DNA of 64,000 nucleotides from Ciona intestinalis (Eukaryota > Chordata > Ascidiacea > Phlebobranchia > Cionidae): contig NW_004190384.2 in NCBI RefSeq assembly GCF_000224145.3, forward strand, positions 20,349 through 84,348, written 5' to 3'. Shown in pieces: positions 1 to 9,474 of the stretch (position 1 is the stretch's first letter; each line of letters starts with the position of its first letter). The notes under the pieces are model-generated. The model worked only from the letters and a program-made list of their open reading frames with translations, searched no databases and had not been told where the DNA came from. The position numbers and the translations under genes were made by a program.

Positions 1-218
1 AATCTTAAAGATGAAAGTATTACAGAACAGAGATGTTGCCTAAAGTTCACCTGAAAGTTGTTGATAAAATTAAAAATATGCTCAAAGAAGAAAATGCAGG
101 AGAGAGTTTGTCATTTACTACAGATTGTTGGTCAGGTTCAACTGAATCTCTTATGAGTTTAACAGCTCATTTTATTGACAATCAATGGAAGAAAAAGCAA
201 CTAGTTTTGTCAAATTGA
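1..218 (+). pseudogene. hAT transposase fragment (ZBED-like)
   Basis: The frame from 33 to 218 reads SFTTDCWSGS...LMSLTAHFID, which is the start of the catalytic region of hAT transposases of the ZBED1/4 type (FTTD.W.S followed by SLTAH.ID). Only about 60 residues are present. The recognisable hAT frame ends at the left border of the parvovirus-like element at 222. The residues just upstream of 33 continue the match in another frame, so the piece is decayed. A different hAT fragment lies at 4580-5440, but it belongs to another branch, so the two should not be taken as halves of one element. Confidence 0.7.
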
Positions 219-221
219 GAT

Positions 222-398
222 GAAGCAGGATCACTTCGTAGGAATTTGTGACGTCACGGAATTTTTGGCCCGATTTTTCGGACCGGCCGACCTGCAGTTA
301 GTAGTATATAAAGTAAACGTACTACTAGGACCGACCGACCGGGTAAATAAGTCTACTCTGGATCGACCGGTCGATTCAGTTTAGTTTTTTTACCCGGT
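222..398 (+). repeat. left inverted terminal repeat of the parvovirus-like element
   Basis: This stretch is repeated in inverted orientation at 4048-4222, with a few differences. It contains the palindromic TGACGTCA site near 249, several copies of a GACCGRCC-type motif (for example ACCGACCGACCGGG near 331-344), and TATA-like sequences near 306 and 413. It begins abruptly at GAAGCAGGATC, without the GC-rich tip seen at the right end. Confidence 0.85.
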
Positions 399-450
399 CG
401 GCCGGTCAGGTGTGTATATATAGGGGTGTATATGGTCAGTCAGTTTAGTT

Positions 451-999
451 ATGGGCTGGAGAGGTCTGGCACCAGGGTACAATTATTGTGGTCCGTTCAA
501 TAGCTTAGAAGGAAAGGTACCGACGAGTTTATTAGACGCAGCCTGCAAAGAGCACGACGAGGCCTATGATCGATACGGTAGCCAAGCATATTGGAAGTTT
601 TCTCCAGCGGATGAGAAGCTACTTGAGTTTGCGAAGCAGGATTCGTCTCTGTTGGGGCCAATTATACATTTTGTATTTGGCACAAAAAGTTTATTTGCTC
701 CTAAGATGGCTCCGCAGAGAAAAAAGGACTGGGCCACCATCCGGAAAATTAACCGGGCCCGAAAGTTAAAAAAGTCCCGGGCAGAACCGAGTATAAATGA
801 GCCTGCAGACGACTTCCCGGATTCATTACAGGAATTAACAGCCGAAGAGGTAGAGGAAATACTTAGAGTGGAAGAGGAATTTCATAATAAACAGAATATG
901 GACTCCGGTGTAGCAACAGCCCGAGGTGGGCCAACAGGCATAAGTCAACAGATGGAGGAATTCTTCCGGTCTCGGTCTCAAACCCGAGATGGACGATGA
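451..999 (+). CDS. parvoviral phospholipase A2 (VP1-unique-like) frame
   Basis: Fossil viral part. The 182-aa frame has the VP1-unique PLA2 layout: a calcium-loop region PGYNYCGPFNSLEG at residues 8-21, the helix LDAACKEHDEAYD with the His-Asp pair, and a downstream F..TK..FAPK stretch typical of parvovirus VP1u. In the family this enzyme lets the virion leave the endosome. The frame overlaps the start of the capsid frame by 11 bases. Some densoviruses make VP from more than one frame by splicing. TATA-like sequence lies about 35 bases upstream. Confidence 0.85.
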   Translation: MGWRGLAPGYNYCGPFNSLEGKVPTSLLDAACKEHDEAYDRYGSQAYWKFSPADEKLLEFAKQDSSLLGPIIHFVFGTKSLFAPKMAPQRKKDWATIRKINRARKLKKSRAEPSINEPADDFPDSLQELTAEEVEEILRVEEEFHNKQNMDSGVATARGGPTGISQQMEEFFRSRSQTRDGR

Positions 1000-2026
1000 G
1001 GCCGGGACCAGCCAAGAGAAACGACTAAAAACGGCGGAAGGAATGGGACCACCAGCAGCAATTGGGGCCGGAGCTGGCGTACCTTTTCCAAGGTTAGTTA
1101 TAAAGCCAAAGGTTAATGCCAAAATCGTCATGATGAGGAGAGGTCTTCTATGGTTTTATAACAAGCCGGCCACCGATACTGCGGTCCAGAAACCTACCTT
1201 CGGTCCGTGGGTCGGATGGTGCTCTACCAAATACCTGGAAGGACCGACAACCAATCACGTATACCCAAAGCACCCTTCATTTTCCATACTGGAGTCGGCA
1301 ATTATTACTAGAAATATTCAACTTGGATTTCCGACCGGGCACGCTGCAGGATACGGAGGAGCATGGTGCTTTTATAATCAATATGGCTACCGACATGGAT
1401 ATGACCGATTCTCTGGGACCGAAACAAGCAGTATGGGCCACCACTACTCTGGGGATTTCTCCAAATACCGGTTCACCAATTCCAAGATTACCTTGCTACC
1501 CATGGGCGAAACAGGAAAAATCCAAGACGATGGAGGTCGCCAAATTCCCAAGGCATGGGTAGATTACCAATGGATAAACGAAAAACGTACAAACAAGGCA
1601 TTTGATTATGGAGTCGTCTCACCGACATTACCCATCAACAACCACCACCACCAGGACAACTTCGCCTGTTTCCCGCAGACCAAACGCATTCATCTATCAG
1701 ACAGCCCAGTTACTATTCCCATGCCCATTTATCAGAATAAAAACTTGACAATTGGAGGGGAAGTATCGACCAATGACCACACCAACAATGCAGCAATTGA
1801 AACGTCGTCTACATCTACCCCTTGGATGGATTCTAGCGATCTCACTGATCCATTCGCCCTCACTCTATTGACGCAGATGGGCATCTATAAAAATACGGTT
1901 GGCAAGAATCTACTGGAAGAGCAATATGACGACACCACTGCTGGTTACAATGACAAAGACTCTAACTACATGACTGTCCCGTACACTATGTCTGTGGACA
2001 TAGAGTTCAAACATATGAATGTATAA
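989..2026 (+). CDS. parvovirus-like capsid (VP) frame
   Basis: Fossil viral part. The 345-aa frame begins with a short acidic/basic N-terminus, then a Gly-rich stretch (IGAGAGVPFP). The rest is rich in aromatic residues, Asn and Thr, as expected of a parvoviral jelly-roll capsid, and ends VDIEFKHMNV. The assignment rests mainly on context, being adjacent to PLA2 and inside the same terminal repeats. The length is at the small end for parvovirus capsids, close to densovirus size. Confidence 0.7.
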   Translation: MDDEAGTSQEKRLKTAEGMGPPAAIGAGAGVPFPRLVIKPKVNAKIVMMRRGLLWFYNKPATDTAVQKPTFGPWVGWCSTKYLEGPTTNHVYPKHPSFSILESAIITRNIQLGFPTGHAAGYGGAWCFYNQYGYRHGYDRFSGTETSSMGHHYSGDFSKYRFTNSKITLLPMGETGKIQDDGGRQIPKAWVDYQWINEKRTNKAFDYGVVSPTLPINNHHHQDNFACFPQTKRIHLSDSPVTIPMPIYQNKNLTIGGEVSTNDHTNNAAIETSSTSTPWMDSSDLTDPFALTLLTQMGIYKNTVGKNLLEEQYDDTTAGYNDKDSNYMTVPYTMSVDIEFKHMNV

Positions 2027-2193
2027 ATTGTTATTATTGTATATATATCGTTATTATTGTTGTGTTAATTTTATTTCGTTGTTTTTCAGATTTATGGATA
2101 GGTATATAAAGTTTGTAAAAAACACTTATCCCTGCCCTGAAACCGAGATACAAAGAAAATTTAATATTTCCATCTTGGCACAAGAACTGTACC

Positions 2194-3693
2194 ATGCTTT
2201 CAACCAGCACTGCGCCAGGCACCAGCTCCGTTGCGAGATGTCGCAAGTGGGCGTTCACGACAATGAACGCCTGCAATACGTTCCAGGAGTTGGACACGTG
2301 CCCGTGTTACCTGGCCATAGGACCCAAAGAAGAGTGCCAAATTGGGACTGGAGGACATGCACATGGCTGCATTATATCAATACCTGCGGGGAAAACTGAC
2401 CCCTTGAAGTTGGGCCAGAAAAAGGCTGAAAATATCCTGGCTTCAGTTGGAATAACATACACCTACATTGCCCCGGTCACTGATTTTGCAGCATACGCAG
2501 AGTATATGTATAAGACCGATCCCAACACCATGCCAGAGGAAGTCCGCCGCTTAATGCCAAAGGAAAAGGGCCTTTCAAAACATCGTGCTTTCTACAAGGG
2601 GATATGTGATGAAGTAATCAAAAAATTTTCCAGTAAACCATCATACAACGAATTTAAGGTGGCCATCATTGAAACTGACTTCAATTTCCCTGAACTATTG
2701 ATCAAGAGGGGCTATAACAACGCGGTGTGGCCAGACCAGCCGAGAAAATTTGCAAAGGCCTTCCGTCGGATGGCGAAAAAATCGGAGGTCTGGTCCACCG
2801 CAAAGGGCTATGAAGTCGCAGATAAGATAATCAACCAAGCTAAAAACATTCAGTGGCAAGGCAAGAAATTGACCAACTTTGACCTGAAGATTTTGTTGAC
2901 GCAGGCAGCACTCGAGGCCCGCAATGAAGAGGTGTCCGGCATCCAGGTGGCACCGCATTTTTTGTTGCATGGATGCGCGGGGAAAGGGAAGACCCTATTA
3001 GGGAAATTCCTTTTCCCAACCGCCTATGCTTCAATTATGACAAACGATGCCACGGGTGTCGGACAGATGGCATTGCGGGTCAAGCACAAGGTCCTGAAAA
3101 TAGATGATGCAGCAGCGAGCTTCTTTAACAACGACGCCTTGACCAGTGCGGTCAAATTCATGTACCACAATGAGTGGTCTGCAAAAACGCATGGAGACAG
3201 ACAGGATAATTCGGCCACATTAGCATTCATAACAACAAATTGCAAGTTTGGAGTCCATAAAAATGCTTGTACAGGAGATATAGAACCGATCCAACGACGT
3301 TTTGTAAAGGCTGAATGGACGGACCAAAGCGAGACCCCAGTGACCGGCGGCCACAAAGCTTTGCCAATTAATATAAGTGACGATGTGGTCGAAAAACTTT
3401 TCATATCCACCATGAACCACTTGAAAGATGGGCGCTCTTATGGCAAGACCTGCCGCGAAGCCGTCGACTTCCTCTTCGCCTTTGATGAAATGTACTCCGC
3501 CGCCAGCGATGAGGAAAATACCGAGGAGATACAATTGGAGTTGATGGTGGAGCCGTGGTGTCCCAAGTGCAGACGACGCCTTGTATTCCAAGCCCAGAAT
3601 CAAGTCTCAGCTTCGAATTTATCCCATCCAGTGCCAGTCCCCGACCGACCAGTTCGGTTGGAATTGCAAAAAGGGCAAGGGACCAGGGTGTGA
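2194..3693 (+). CDS. parvovirus-like NS1/Rep superfamily 3 helicase frame
   Basis: Fossil viral part. The 499-aa frame carries an HUH-like GGHAHGCI near residue 53, then a superfamily 3 helicase: Walker A GCAGKGKT near residue 260, Walker B KVLKIDDAA, the sensor strand ATLAFITTN, and PIQRRF as the arginine finger. In parvoviruses this protein nicks the terminal hairpins and unwinds the genome. A shorter overlapping frame (2094-2399) covers its upstream side, and a splice-acceptor-like TTGTTTTTCAG precedes that at 2079-2089. Confidence 0.8.
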   Translation: MLSTSTAPGTSSVARCRKWAFTTMNACNTFQELDTCPCYLAIGPKEECQIGTGGHAHGCIISIPAGKTDPLKLGQKKAENILASVGITYTYIAPVTDFAAYAEYMYKTDPNTMPEEVRRLMPKEKGLSKHRAFYKGICDEVIKKFSSKPSYNEFKVAIIETDFNFPELLIKRGYNNAVWPDQPRKFAKAFRRMAKKSEVWSTAKGYEVADKIINQAKNIQWQGKKLTNFDLKILLTQAALEARNEEVSGIQVAPHFLLHGCAGKGKTLLGKFLFPTAYASIMTNDATGVGQMALRVKHKVLKIDDAAASFFNNDALTSAVKFMYHNEWSAKTHGDRQDNSATLAFITTNCKFGVHKNACTGDIEPIQRRFVKAEWTDQSETPVTGGHKALPINISDDVVEKLFISTMNHLKDGRSYGKTCREAVDFLFAFDEMYSAASDEENTEEIQLELMVEPWCPKCRRRLVFQAQNQVSASNLSHPVPVPDRPVRLELQKGQGTRV

Positions 3694-3956
3694 CGGTACC
3701 GCCGGAGAGGTACCCGACCCCTGGTCACCCGGAAGTTTTGGATGAAGGACCCGGACTGGTCGGTCCGAATTTCTCTACAGCAGAGGAGGCACTGGATTAC
3801 GCAGAAAGATGTATGGAAAACCCGGATTCTGAAGCACGTTGGGAGCTGCTTAACAACACGCAGCTTTGGCAGGAGAACATGCGGTCGTTCATGGGTCTCA
3901 ATACAGCACAAATCAAAGTGGCAGAACCACTTCCAATGCGTACCGAATTTGAGTAA
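3555..3956 (+). CDS. small third frame of the parvovirus-like element
   Basis: A 133-aa frame overlaps the C-terminal end of the NS frame and continues 260 bases past it. It is Pro/Ser-rich at first, then acidic (STAEEALDYAERCMENPDSEARWELL). I do not recognise it. Its place suggests an accessory protein, or the product of an alternative NS C-terminus. An AT-rich stretch with polyadenylation-like ATTAAA near 3999 follows. Confidence 0.45.
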   Translation: MVSQVQTTPCIPSPESSLSFEFIPSSASPRPTSSVGIAKRARDQGVTVPPERYPTPGHPEVLDEGPGLVGPNFSTAEEALDYAERCMENPDSEARWELLNNTQLWQENMRSFMGLNTAQIKVAEPLPMRTEFE

Positions 3957-4047
3957 TTGTATATATTGTTGTATTTTATCGTTGCGTTATTGTTGTTATT
4001 AAATTTTATTGAAGTTCATTTGAATGGAGTGCTTATTGACCGGACAG

Positions 4048-4350
4048 AGTATAAAAAAACTAAACTGAACTGCCCGGTCGATCCAGAGTAGACTAATTTA
4101 CCAGGTCGGCCGGTCCTAGTAGCTAACTTACCTTATATACTACTAACTACAGGTCGGCCGGTCCGAAAAATCGGGCGAAAAATTCCGTGACGTCACAAAT
4201 TCCTACGAAGTGATCCTGCTTCGCGCCGGCGGAGCCGGCAGGATCAGGAATTTGTGACGTCACGGAATTTTTCGCCCAGTGTATAAAGTAAGTTTGCTAC
4301 TAGGACCGGCCGACCGGGTAAATTAGTCTACTCTGGACCGACCAGGTCTG
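4048..4350 (-). repeat. right terminal repeat, tip palindrome and inverted second arm
   Basis: Bases 4048-4222 are the inverted counterpart of 222-398. They are followed by a GC-rich tip containing GCCGGC-GGA-GCCGGC (about 4225-4239), and then by about 110 bases that repeat the arm in the opposite direction (AGGAATTTGTGACGTCACGG... to about 4350), with a short part of the first arm absent. Together they look like an unfolded hairpin terminus or a turn-around junction of a replicating genome. The second arm fades after about 4350 into unrelated DNA. Confidence 0.75.
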
Positions 4351-4579
4351 TTCCAGCGGGAAAAGTGATTATATAGGATGGTTGTTTACTACAGCATATT
4401 TTATAGTGAAATAGGAGTCTTCCTTTTTCTCTATACCCAAAATTTGTAGTAGCAGGTAAAAAAATGGTGGGAAGATGGGTTCTGCCTATCAGTCAGATAA
4501 ATATGCCTGCCGGCGCTTTACAAACTCTATTTATGAACAAGCTAATATGTTTGACGGGGCCCACAGTAGCGTAACCTAG

Positions 4580-5440
4580 ATGGAGTTAATTTATGGCCAG
4601 AAATTTGTACCATTACGTGCTCAACCCATCAAGCATACGAATGCTGAAGAAATATATGAATTAACTAATGAAGCATTCACAGATCTTGGTGTAAAAAATT
4701 GGCAACAAAAAAGTGTAGGAGTGGGTTGGGATGGTGCTGCGGTAAACATTGGCAGACAAAACAGTGTTAGGGATCAGATTGAAAGAACATAATTCCTATA
4801 TTGTTCCCATTCATTGTGTTGCCCATAGATTGGAGCTGGCAACCCTGGCGGCAACCACAGAACGTGGAAATGTAGAGTTTCTTATGAATCATGATCTGTT
4901 AAAGCTTGTCCACAAACATTACCAATACAGCCCAAAAGCCATAAGAGATCCTATAAGGCTCTGGCCGAAATATTGGATGAAAAATCCATGCGCCCAACCA
5001 AACTTCAAGGAACGCGTTGGGACTCCACATTTTGTTACTGCACCAAAGACACACATTCTGTTACTGCACTAAAGACACTATTAAAATCCTACGTTGCAAT
5101 TCGTGCCCACTGTGGAAAATCGTGTTGGCACAGCAGATGTGCTTGGCAGGGCTTAAAATAACGAACCATAACAGATTATAGCAAACTTGCTTGGATGCAC
5201 TTGTTACTGGATATATTGAATGTGCTTGGCCAACTTAGTCTCGAATTTCAGCGAGATGAAACTACAACTGCAGGTGTGTTAGAAGAGCTGTCTACCGCAA
5301 ATCTCTGGTTGGACTCGCAGGAGCTATCGAGTTTTAATGCATGTGGGAACAGCTTTTATTTCTGTCCGAACATTTTTTCGCCATCAACATGGNATTGCAC
5401 ACNGCAACCATGCAGCTATGGAGGGAGAGAGGGGTAAGTA
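4580..5440 (+). pseudogene. hAT transposase-derived fragment (ZNF862-like)
   Basis: Several frames read AEEIYELTNEAFTDLGV, VGVGWDGAAVNIG, IHCVAHRLELATLAA, KSMRPTKLQGTRW and LLLDILNVLGQLSLEFQRD in order. This series is typical of the hAT-derived proteins related to ZNF862 and KIAA1586 (GSDGAAVM.G / CVAHRLELA / TRW). The reading frame changes at least three times, so it is a dead copy. Two single-base N calls lie at 5393 and 5403. No terminal inverted repeat was found. Confidence 0.7.
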
Positions 5441-5718
5441 CCTTACAGGCTGAGGATGGAGGTATAGTATGTGGTAGTGATGGACGTGCCGATTCCCCTG
5501 GACACAGTGCCCCCCCCCCTACACCATGATGAAATTAAGAATGAAAGCTCTTGTCCATACAGACAATCCAGGTAAACATAAAATAGATTGCCTTTTTTGC
5601 AATTTATTATATGCACATGGAGCAAGGGGGGTTGGAGGTCTCTGCAGCGGATCCAGAACTTTGTGGACCTGTTGATACTCTTATTACAGATAGACACGTT
5701 TCCATAAAGAAATATATC

Positions 5719-5817
5719 TGCGAGATCAACATAGCAAGCATTTGTTTGACACACATTGCATGTTGCTGACGAGATCAACATAGCAAGCATTTGTTTGACA
5801 CACATTGCATGTTGCTG
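5719..5817 (+). repeat. 49-bp tandem duplication
   Basis: The unit starting CGAGATCAACATAGCAAGC and ending in TGTTGCTGA occurs twice in a row with essentially no difference. Confidence 0.85.
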
Positions 5818-6950
5818 AAAAAAGTAATCTAATAAATATTATATTTTTTATGAAACAACTAATTCAGATAATTATTCAATTTAGAATTTGAAATCAACTG
5901 CCAGATCAAAAAGCTTTAAATGGTTGGGTGGCCAGTGTCTGTGGTCTCCACCTCTCCAGATGCTCAGTTAGTGGTGGATAAAGTAGTTTACATCATGTAC
6001 AAAATCGGACGTTTCTCTAGATGCCTCCATGGTGAGATCTTCAGGGTCAGGAACGACAGCAAGCTTGGCTTTAACCATGTAATATTTTACTGTTTATATA
6101 CCAGAATTTCTAAGAATGAGTATTTATTTATTTCTCTTTCTAGGTACAAAAGCTGCTGTCCAAATGGAGAAGATTGTGTGCAACTCCAGGCTTCTAAAAG
6201 ATATTTTTCAGTTTTCTTCCTCTTACCAAACATCGACTGTTGAGGCTTTTCATATTTTATTAAATAATTTTGTATCAAAGATGATTTGTTTTTCCTTTCT
6301 TGGCATGGGGTGCAGGTAAACTTATCAACTATTTGACTGAAATAGTAATATGCTAAATTGTTTTCCGTTTATTTTAATTGAAATTTATCCTTAGCTTTAG
6401 CAGCTCTTCATTTTAACGGGAATGCTCACCGGGCACAGTTTATCACAAACGTTGGTGTACCAGTATATGAGATTCACTATCCCAAGTATAAGAAGGATTG
6501 TCAGAAAAGTTATACAGGAAGCAACCTATGGTAGGAAGTTTGTTTGAATTATACAAATTTCATACTGTTTATTTCATCTATAGTTCTAGTTTAGGACATT
6601 AATTGAACGTGCAGAATATGTTGGCGATTTGTTGCAGAACGTTAAGTCCATTTGCCAGAAAGACAACAACCTTGAAGTTGAAGAGACACTGACCGATGAA
6701 ACGACAAGGCTGCCTCTAAGCTCCTCATGTAAAAAGAGAGCTGTAAAAATCATGTGTCAAGTTTCACGTCAAAGTCTCCTCTAAATACTACGTTTCAAAG
6801 TATGATCTTGCAAGTTTTTATTTCGTTTAGTTTTTATTTCGTTTGTATAAGTAAAAATGGTCAGTGTGTTTACAAAAAAACACACACACAACTGCAAGAT
6901 ATACTCTTGTTCTTCCTGTAACGGAAGAGAGTGGCGAATTTGTTACAACA

Positions 6951-7000
6951 NNNNNNNNNNNNNNNNNNNNNNNNNNNNNNNNNNNNNNNNNNNNNNNNNN
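6951..7000. other. assembly gap (50 N)
   Basis: Run of N. The two sides belong to different parts of the duplicated transposase-like region, so the number of duplications here is uncertain. Confidence 0.99.
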
Positions 7001-7290
7001 TTCACTATCCCAAGTATAAGAAGGATTGTCAGAAAAGTTATACAGGAAGCAACCTATGGTAGGAAGTTTGTTCGAATTATACAAATTTCATACTGTTTAT
7101 TTCATCTATAGTTCTAGTTTAGGACATTAATTGAACGTGCAGAATATGTTGGCGATTTGTTGCAGAACGTTAAGTCCATTTGCCAGAAAGACAACAACCT
7201 TGAAGTTGAAGAGACACTGACCGATGAAACGACAAGGCTGCCTCTAAGCTCCTCATGTGAAAAGCCAGACAGAGTTAGAGCTGTTAAAAA

Positions 7291-7995
7291 TTGTTGAGGC
7301 TTTTCATATTTTATTAAATAATTTTGTATCAAAGATGATTTGTTTTTCCTTTCTTGGCATGGGGTGCAGGTAAACTTATCAACTATTTGACTGAAATAGT
7401 AAAATGCTAAATTGTTTTCCGTTTATTTTAATTGAAATTTATCCTTAGCTTTGCAGCTCTTCAAATTGTTTTCCGTTTATTTTAATTGAAGTTTATCCTT
7501 AGCTTTAGCAGCTCTTCAAATTGTTTTCCGTTTATTTTAATTGAAATTTATCCTTAGCTTTAGCAGCTCTTCATTTTAACGGGAATGCTCACCGGGCACA
7601 GTTTGTCACAAACGTTGGTGTACCAGTATATGAGATTTACTATCCCAAGTATAAGATGGATTGTCAGAAAAGTTATACAGGAAGCAACCTATGGTAGGAA
7701 GTTTGTTCGAATTATACAAATTTCATACTGTTTATTTCATCTATAGTTCTAGTTTAGGACATTAATTGAACGTGCAGAATATGTTGGCGATTTGTTGCAG
7801 AACGTTAAGTCCATTTGCCAGAAAGACAACAACCTTGAAGTTGAAGAGACACTGACCGATGAAACGACAAGGCTGCCTCTAAGCTCCTCATGTGAAAAGC
7901 CAGACAGAGTTAGAGCTGTTAAAAATTGTTGAGGCTTTTCATATTTTATTAAATAATTTTGTATCAAAGATGATTTGTTTTTCCTTTCTTGGCAT
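7291..7995 (+). repeat. direct repeats of about 634 bp plus a 56-bp triplication
   Basis: The block beginning GTTGAGGCTTTTCATATTT occurs at 6238, 7292 and 7926; the last two are 634 bases apart and nearly identical. Inside, at about 7441-7570, the unit AAATTGTTTTCCGTTTATTT...AGCAGCTCTTC is present three times with a period near 56. A further shuffled copy follows to about 8330. Confidence 0.8.
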
Positions 7996-8436
7996 GAGAA
8001 GGATTGTCAGAAAAGTTATACAGGAAGCAATCCTATGCTAAATTGTTTTCCGTTTATTTTAATTGAAATTTCATACTTAGCTTTCAGCTCATCTATAGTT
8101 TTCCGTTTATGACATTAATTGAACGTGCAGAATATGTTGCCGATTTGTTGCAGAACGTTAAGTATATTTGCCAGATAGACAACAACCTTGAAGTTGAAGA
8201 GACACTGACCGATGAAACGACAAGGCTGCCTCTAAGCTCCTCATGTGAAAAGCAAGACAGAGTTAGAGCTGTTAAAAATCATGTGTCAAGTTTCACGTCA
8301 AAGTCTCTCTAATACTACGTTTCAAGGTATGATCTGGCAAGTTTTTATGTCGTTTGTATAAGTAAAAATGGTCAGTGTGTTTACAAAAAAAACACACACA
8401 CAACTGCAAGATTTATACTCTTGTCCTTCCTGTAAC

Positions 8437-8875
8437 CAGAGTCGTATAAACACCGAGTAGTCCAACTGCCGTCTATGTGTGTCCAAAATAGAGCAAATGT
8501 GGTGACTTTGACAAAGGGTTTAAACGAACTTATTAAGTTTTGTTTGTGTTTTCCTATTGTGGGAAGGTGTAAAACAGCTTCTATTTACCTTACCAAACAT
8601 TTTTTAGAAAAAATGTATAAATTTAGCCGCATTAAATGACTAAAATGTCGCAAATCAAACGCTTCTAATTCTAATTTTTGACTTTTTTTGACACAGAAAA
8701 CAAATAACACATGTTTTTTACATTTTTCAACCTTTAAATTTGTTTTTAGGCCCAAGTTTTTCTGTAATTTACCGAAATTTCCCTATACCTACTGTGTTAT
8801 TTTGGACCCAAATTGCCGTTCAATTTGTGTTTTACGTAACAATGGGTTGGACTACTCGGTACTTCTATGGCTCTG
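8437..8875. mobile_element. hAT-type MITE, 439 bp, with 8-bp target duplication
   Basis: The ends are inverted repeats: the left reads CAGAGTCGTATAAACACCGA and the right, reverse-complemented, CAGAGCCATAGAAGTACCGA; both continue GTAGTCCAAC. The flanking 8 bases CCTGTAAC occur at 8429-8436 and 8876-8883. The same host sequence without the insert is present at about 6921-6950 (TTCCTGTAACGGAAGAGAG), so the empty site lies in the same window. An 8-bp duplication and CAG-type ends fit the hAT superfamily. It has no coding capacity. A truncated inverted copy lies at 39974-40319. Confidence 0.88.
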
Positions 8876-8975
8876 CCTGTAACGGAAGAGAGTGGCGAAT
8901 TTTGTTTACAACACAGGCAGAGGAATTGGAACTCTGTCATACAACTTCTTCGCCTAAAATTAAAACAAAAATATA

Positions 8976-9474
8976 ATGTATTTAGTTGATTTATTTAGCT
9001 TAATTATTTAATTACAAAATGTTCAGCCGTGGTGTCGAAACATCGTAGGAGATTTTAGCTATAGCGAAGTGTGACGTCATCGAGAGTCAAGACTGTGTTT
9101 AAAGATACGAGTAGCGATAAAAGTCTTTGTTTACATGTAAGAAGCGCCTTATTTTGAAGATGCCGAACCGTTATTTTCGAAAAGCCCAATATCAAAGCAG
9201 TTGGTGAAGTTTCTGCAACTATACAAGGGCGGATTTAAACCCGAATGGAGGGAAGTTGATATACTTACGGGGTAACTGGAATAGGTAAAAAATGGTAACA
9301 CTACATATGGATCCACAAATGCTTGGACAGAAGTTTCCCATGTTCCTATCAAGATAGTAAAATAATTTCAAGTTATTTTTATGTATTGTAAGTATAGTAG
9401 AGTTTTGCCTCTAGCTTTTTTGCTTATTGGTTATTGTTTTGTTATAGATATCCATCGTTTGGTTTAAACCAGGG
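8976..9474. other. no recognisable feature
   Basis: AT-rich sequence with an AATATAATG tail after the transposase-like region. A short minus-strand frame (9149-9352) has no recognisable motif. Confidence 0.5.

Larger units (their letters stand above)
222..4350 (+). mobile_element. endogenous parvovirus-like element, looks nearly whole
   Basis: Fossil of Parvoviridae type. Parts in order are a left inverted terminal repeat (222-398), a PLA2 reading frame, a capsid reading frame, an NS/Rep helicase reading frame, a small third frame, a right inverted terminal repeat (4048-4222), a GC-rich tip palindrome, and an outward inverted second arm (4239-4350). The long open frames and well-matched ends suggest a fairly young insertion that looks whole or nearly so. 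The capsid genes lie upstream of NS on the same strand, the reverse of the usual parvovirus order. The flanks are decayed hAT DNA. Confidence 0.85.
5920..8976 (+). pseudogene. transposase-like gene, internally duplicated and decayed
   Basis: Separate short frames read GRFSRCLHGEIFRVRNDSKL (5999-6060), TKAAVQMEKIVCNSRLLKDI then SYQTSTVEAFHILLNNF (6147-6270), ALAALHFNGNAHRAQFITNVG then VYEIHYPKYKKDCQKS (6396-6510), and ERAEYVADLLQNV...SSSCEKQDRVRAVKNHV (8120-8290). The order, with intron-like GT/AG breaks, resembles the C-terminal half of a multi-copy transposon-encoded protein known to me from other animals (YQTS.EAFH, then LAALH.N, then PKYKK). The last exons occur about three or four times between 6237 and 8330. 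A 50-base gap (6951-7000) lies inside, and a MITE interrupts the tail. The family name is uncertain. Confidence 0.5.

Noticed and set aside
835-1131. 98-aa minus-strand frame in the viral region
   Set aside because: Antisense shadow of the PLA2 and capsid frames; no motif of its own.
2194-3693. Polyomavirus- or Polinton-type helicase
   Set aside because: The neighbouring VP1u-type PLA2, the inverted terminal repeats and the 4-kb size fit a parvovirus-like element; no integrase, polymerase B or packaging ATPase is present.
1-5440. The two hAT fragments as one transposon split by the virus
   Set aside because: Their motifs belong to different hAT branches (ZBED-like versus ZNF862-like).
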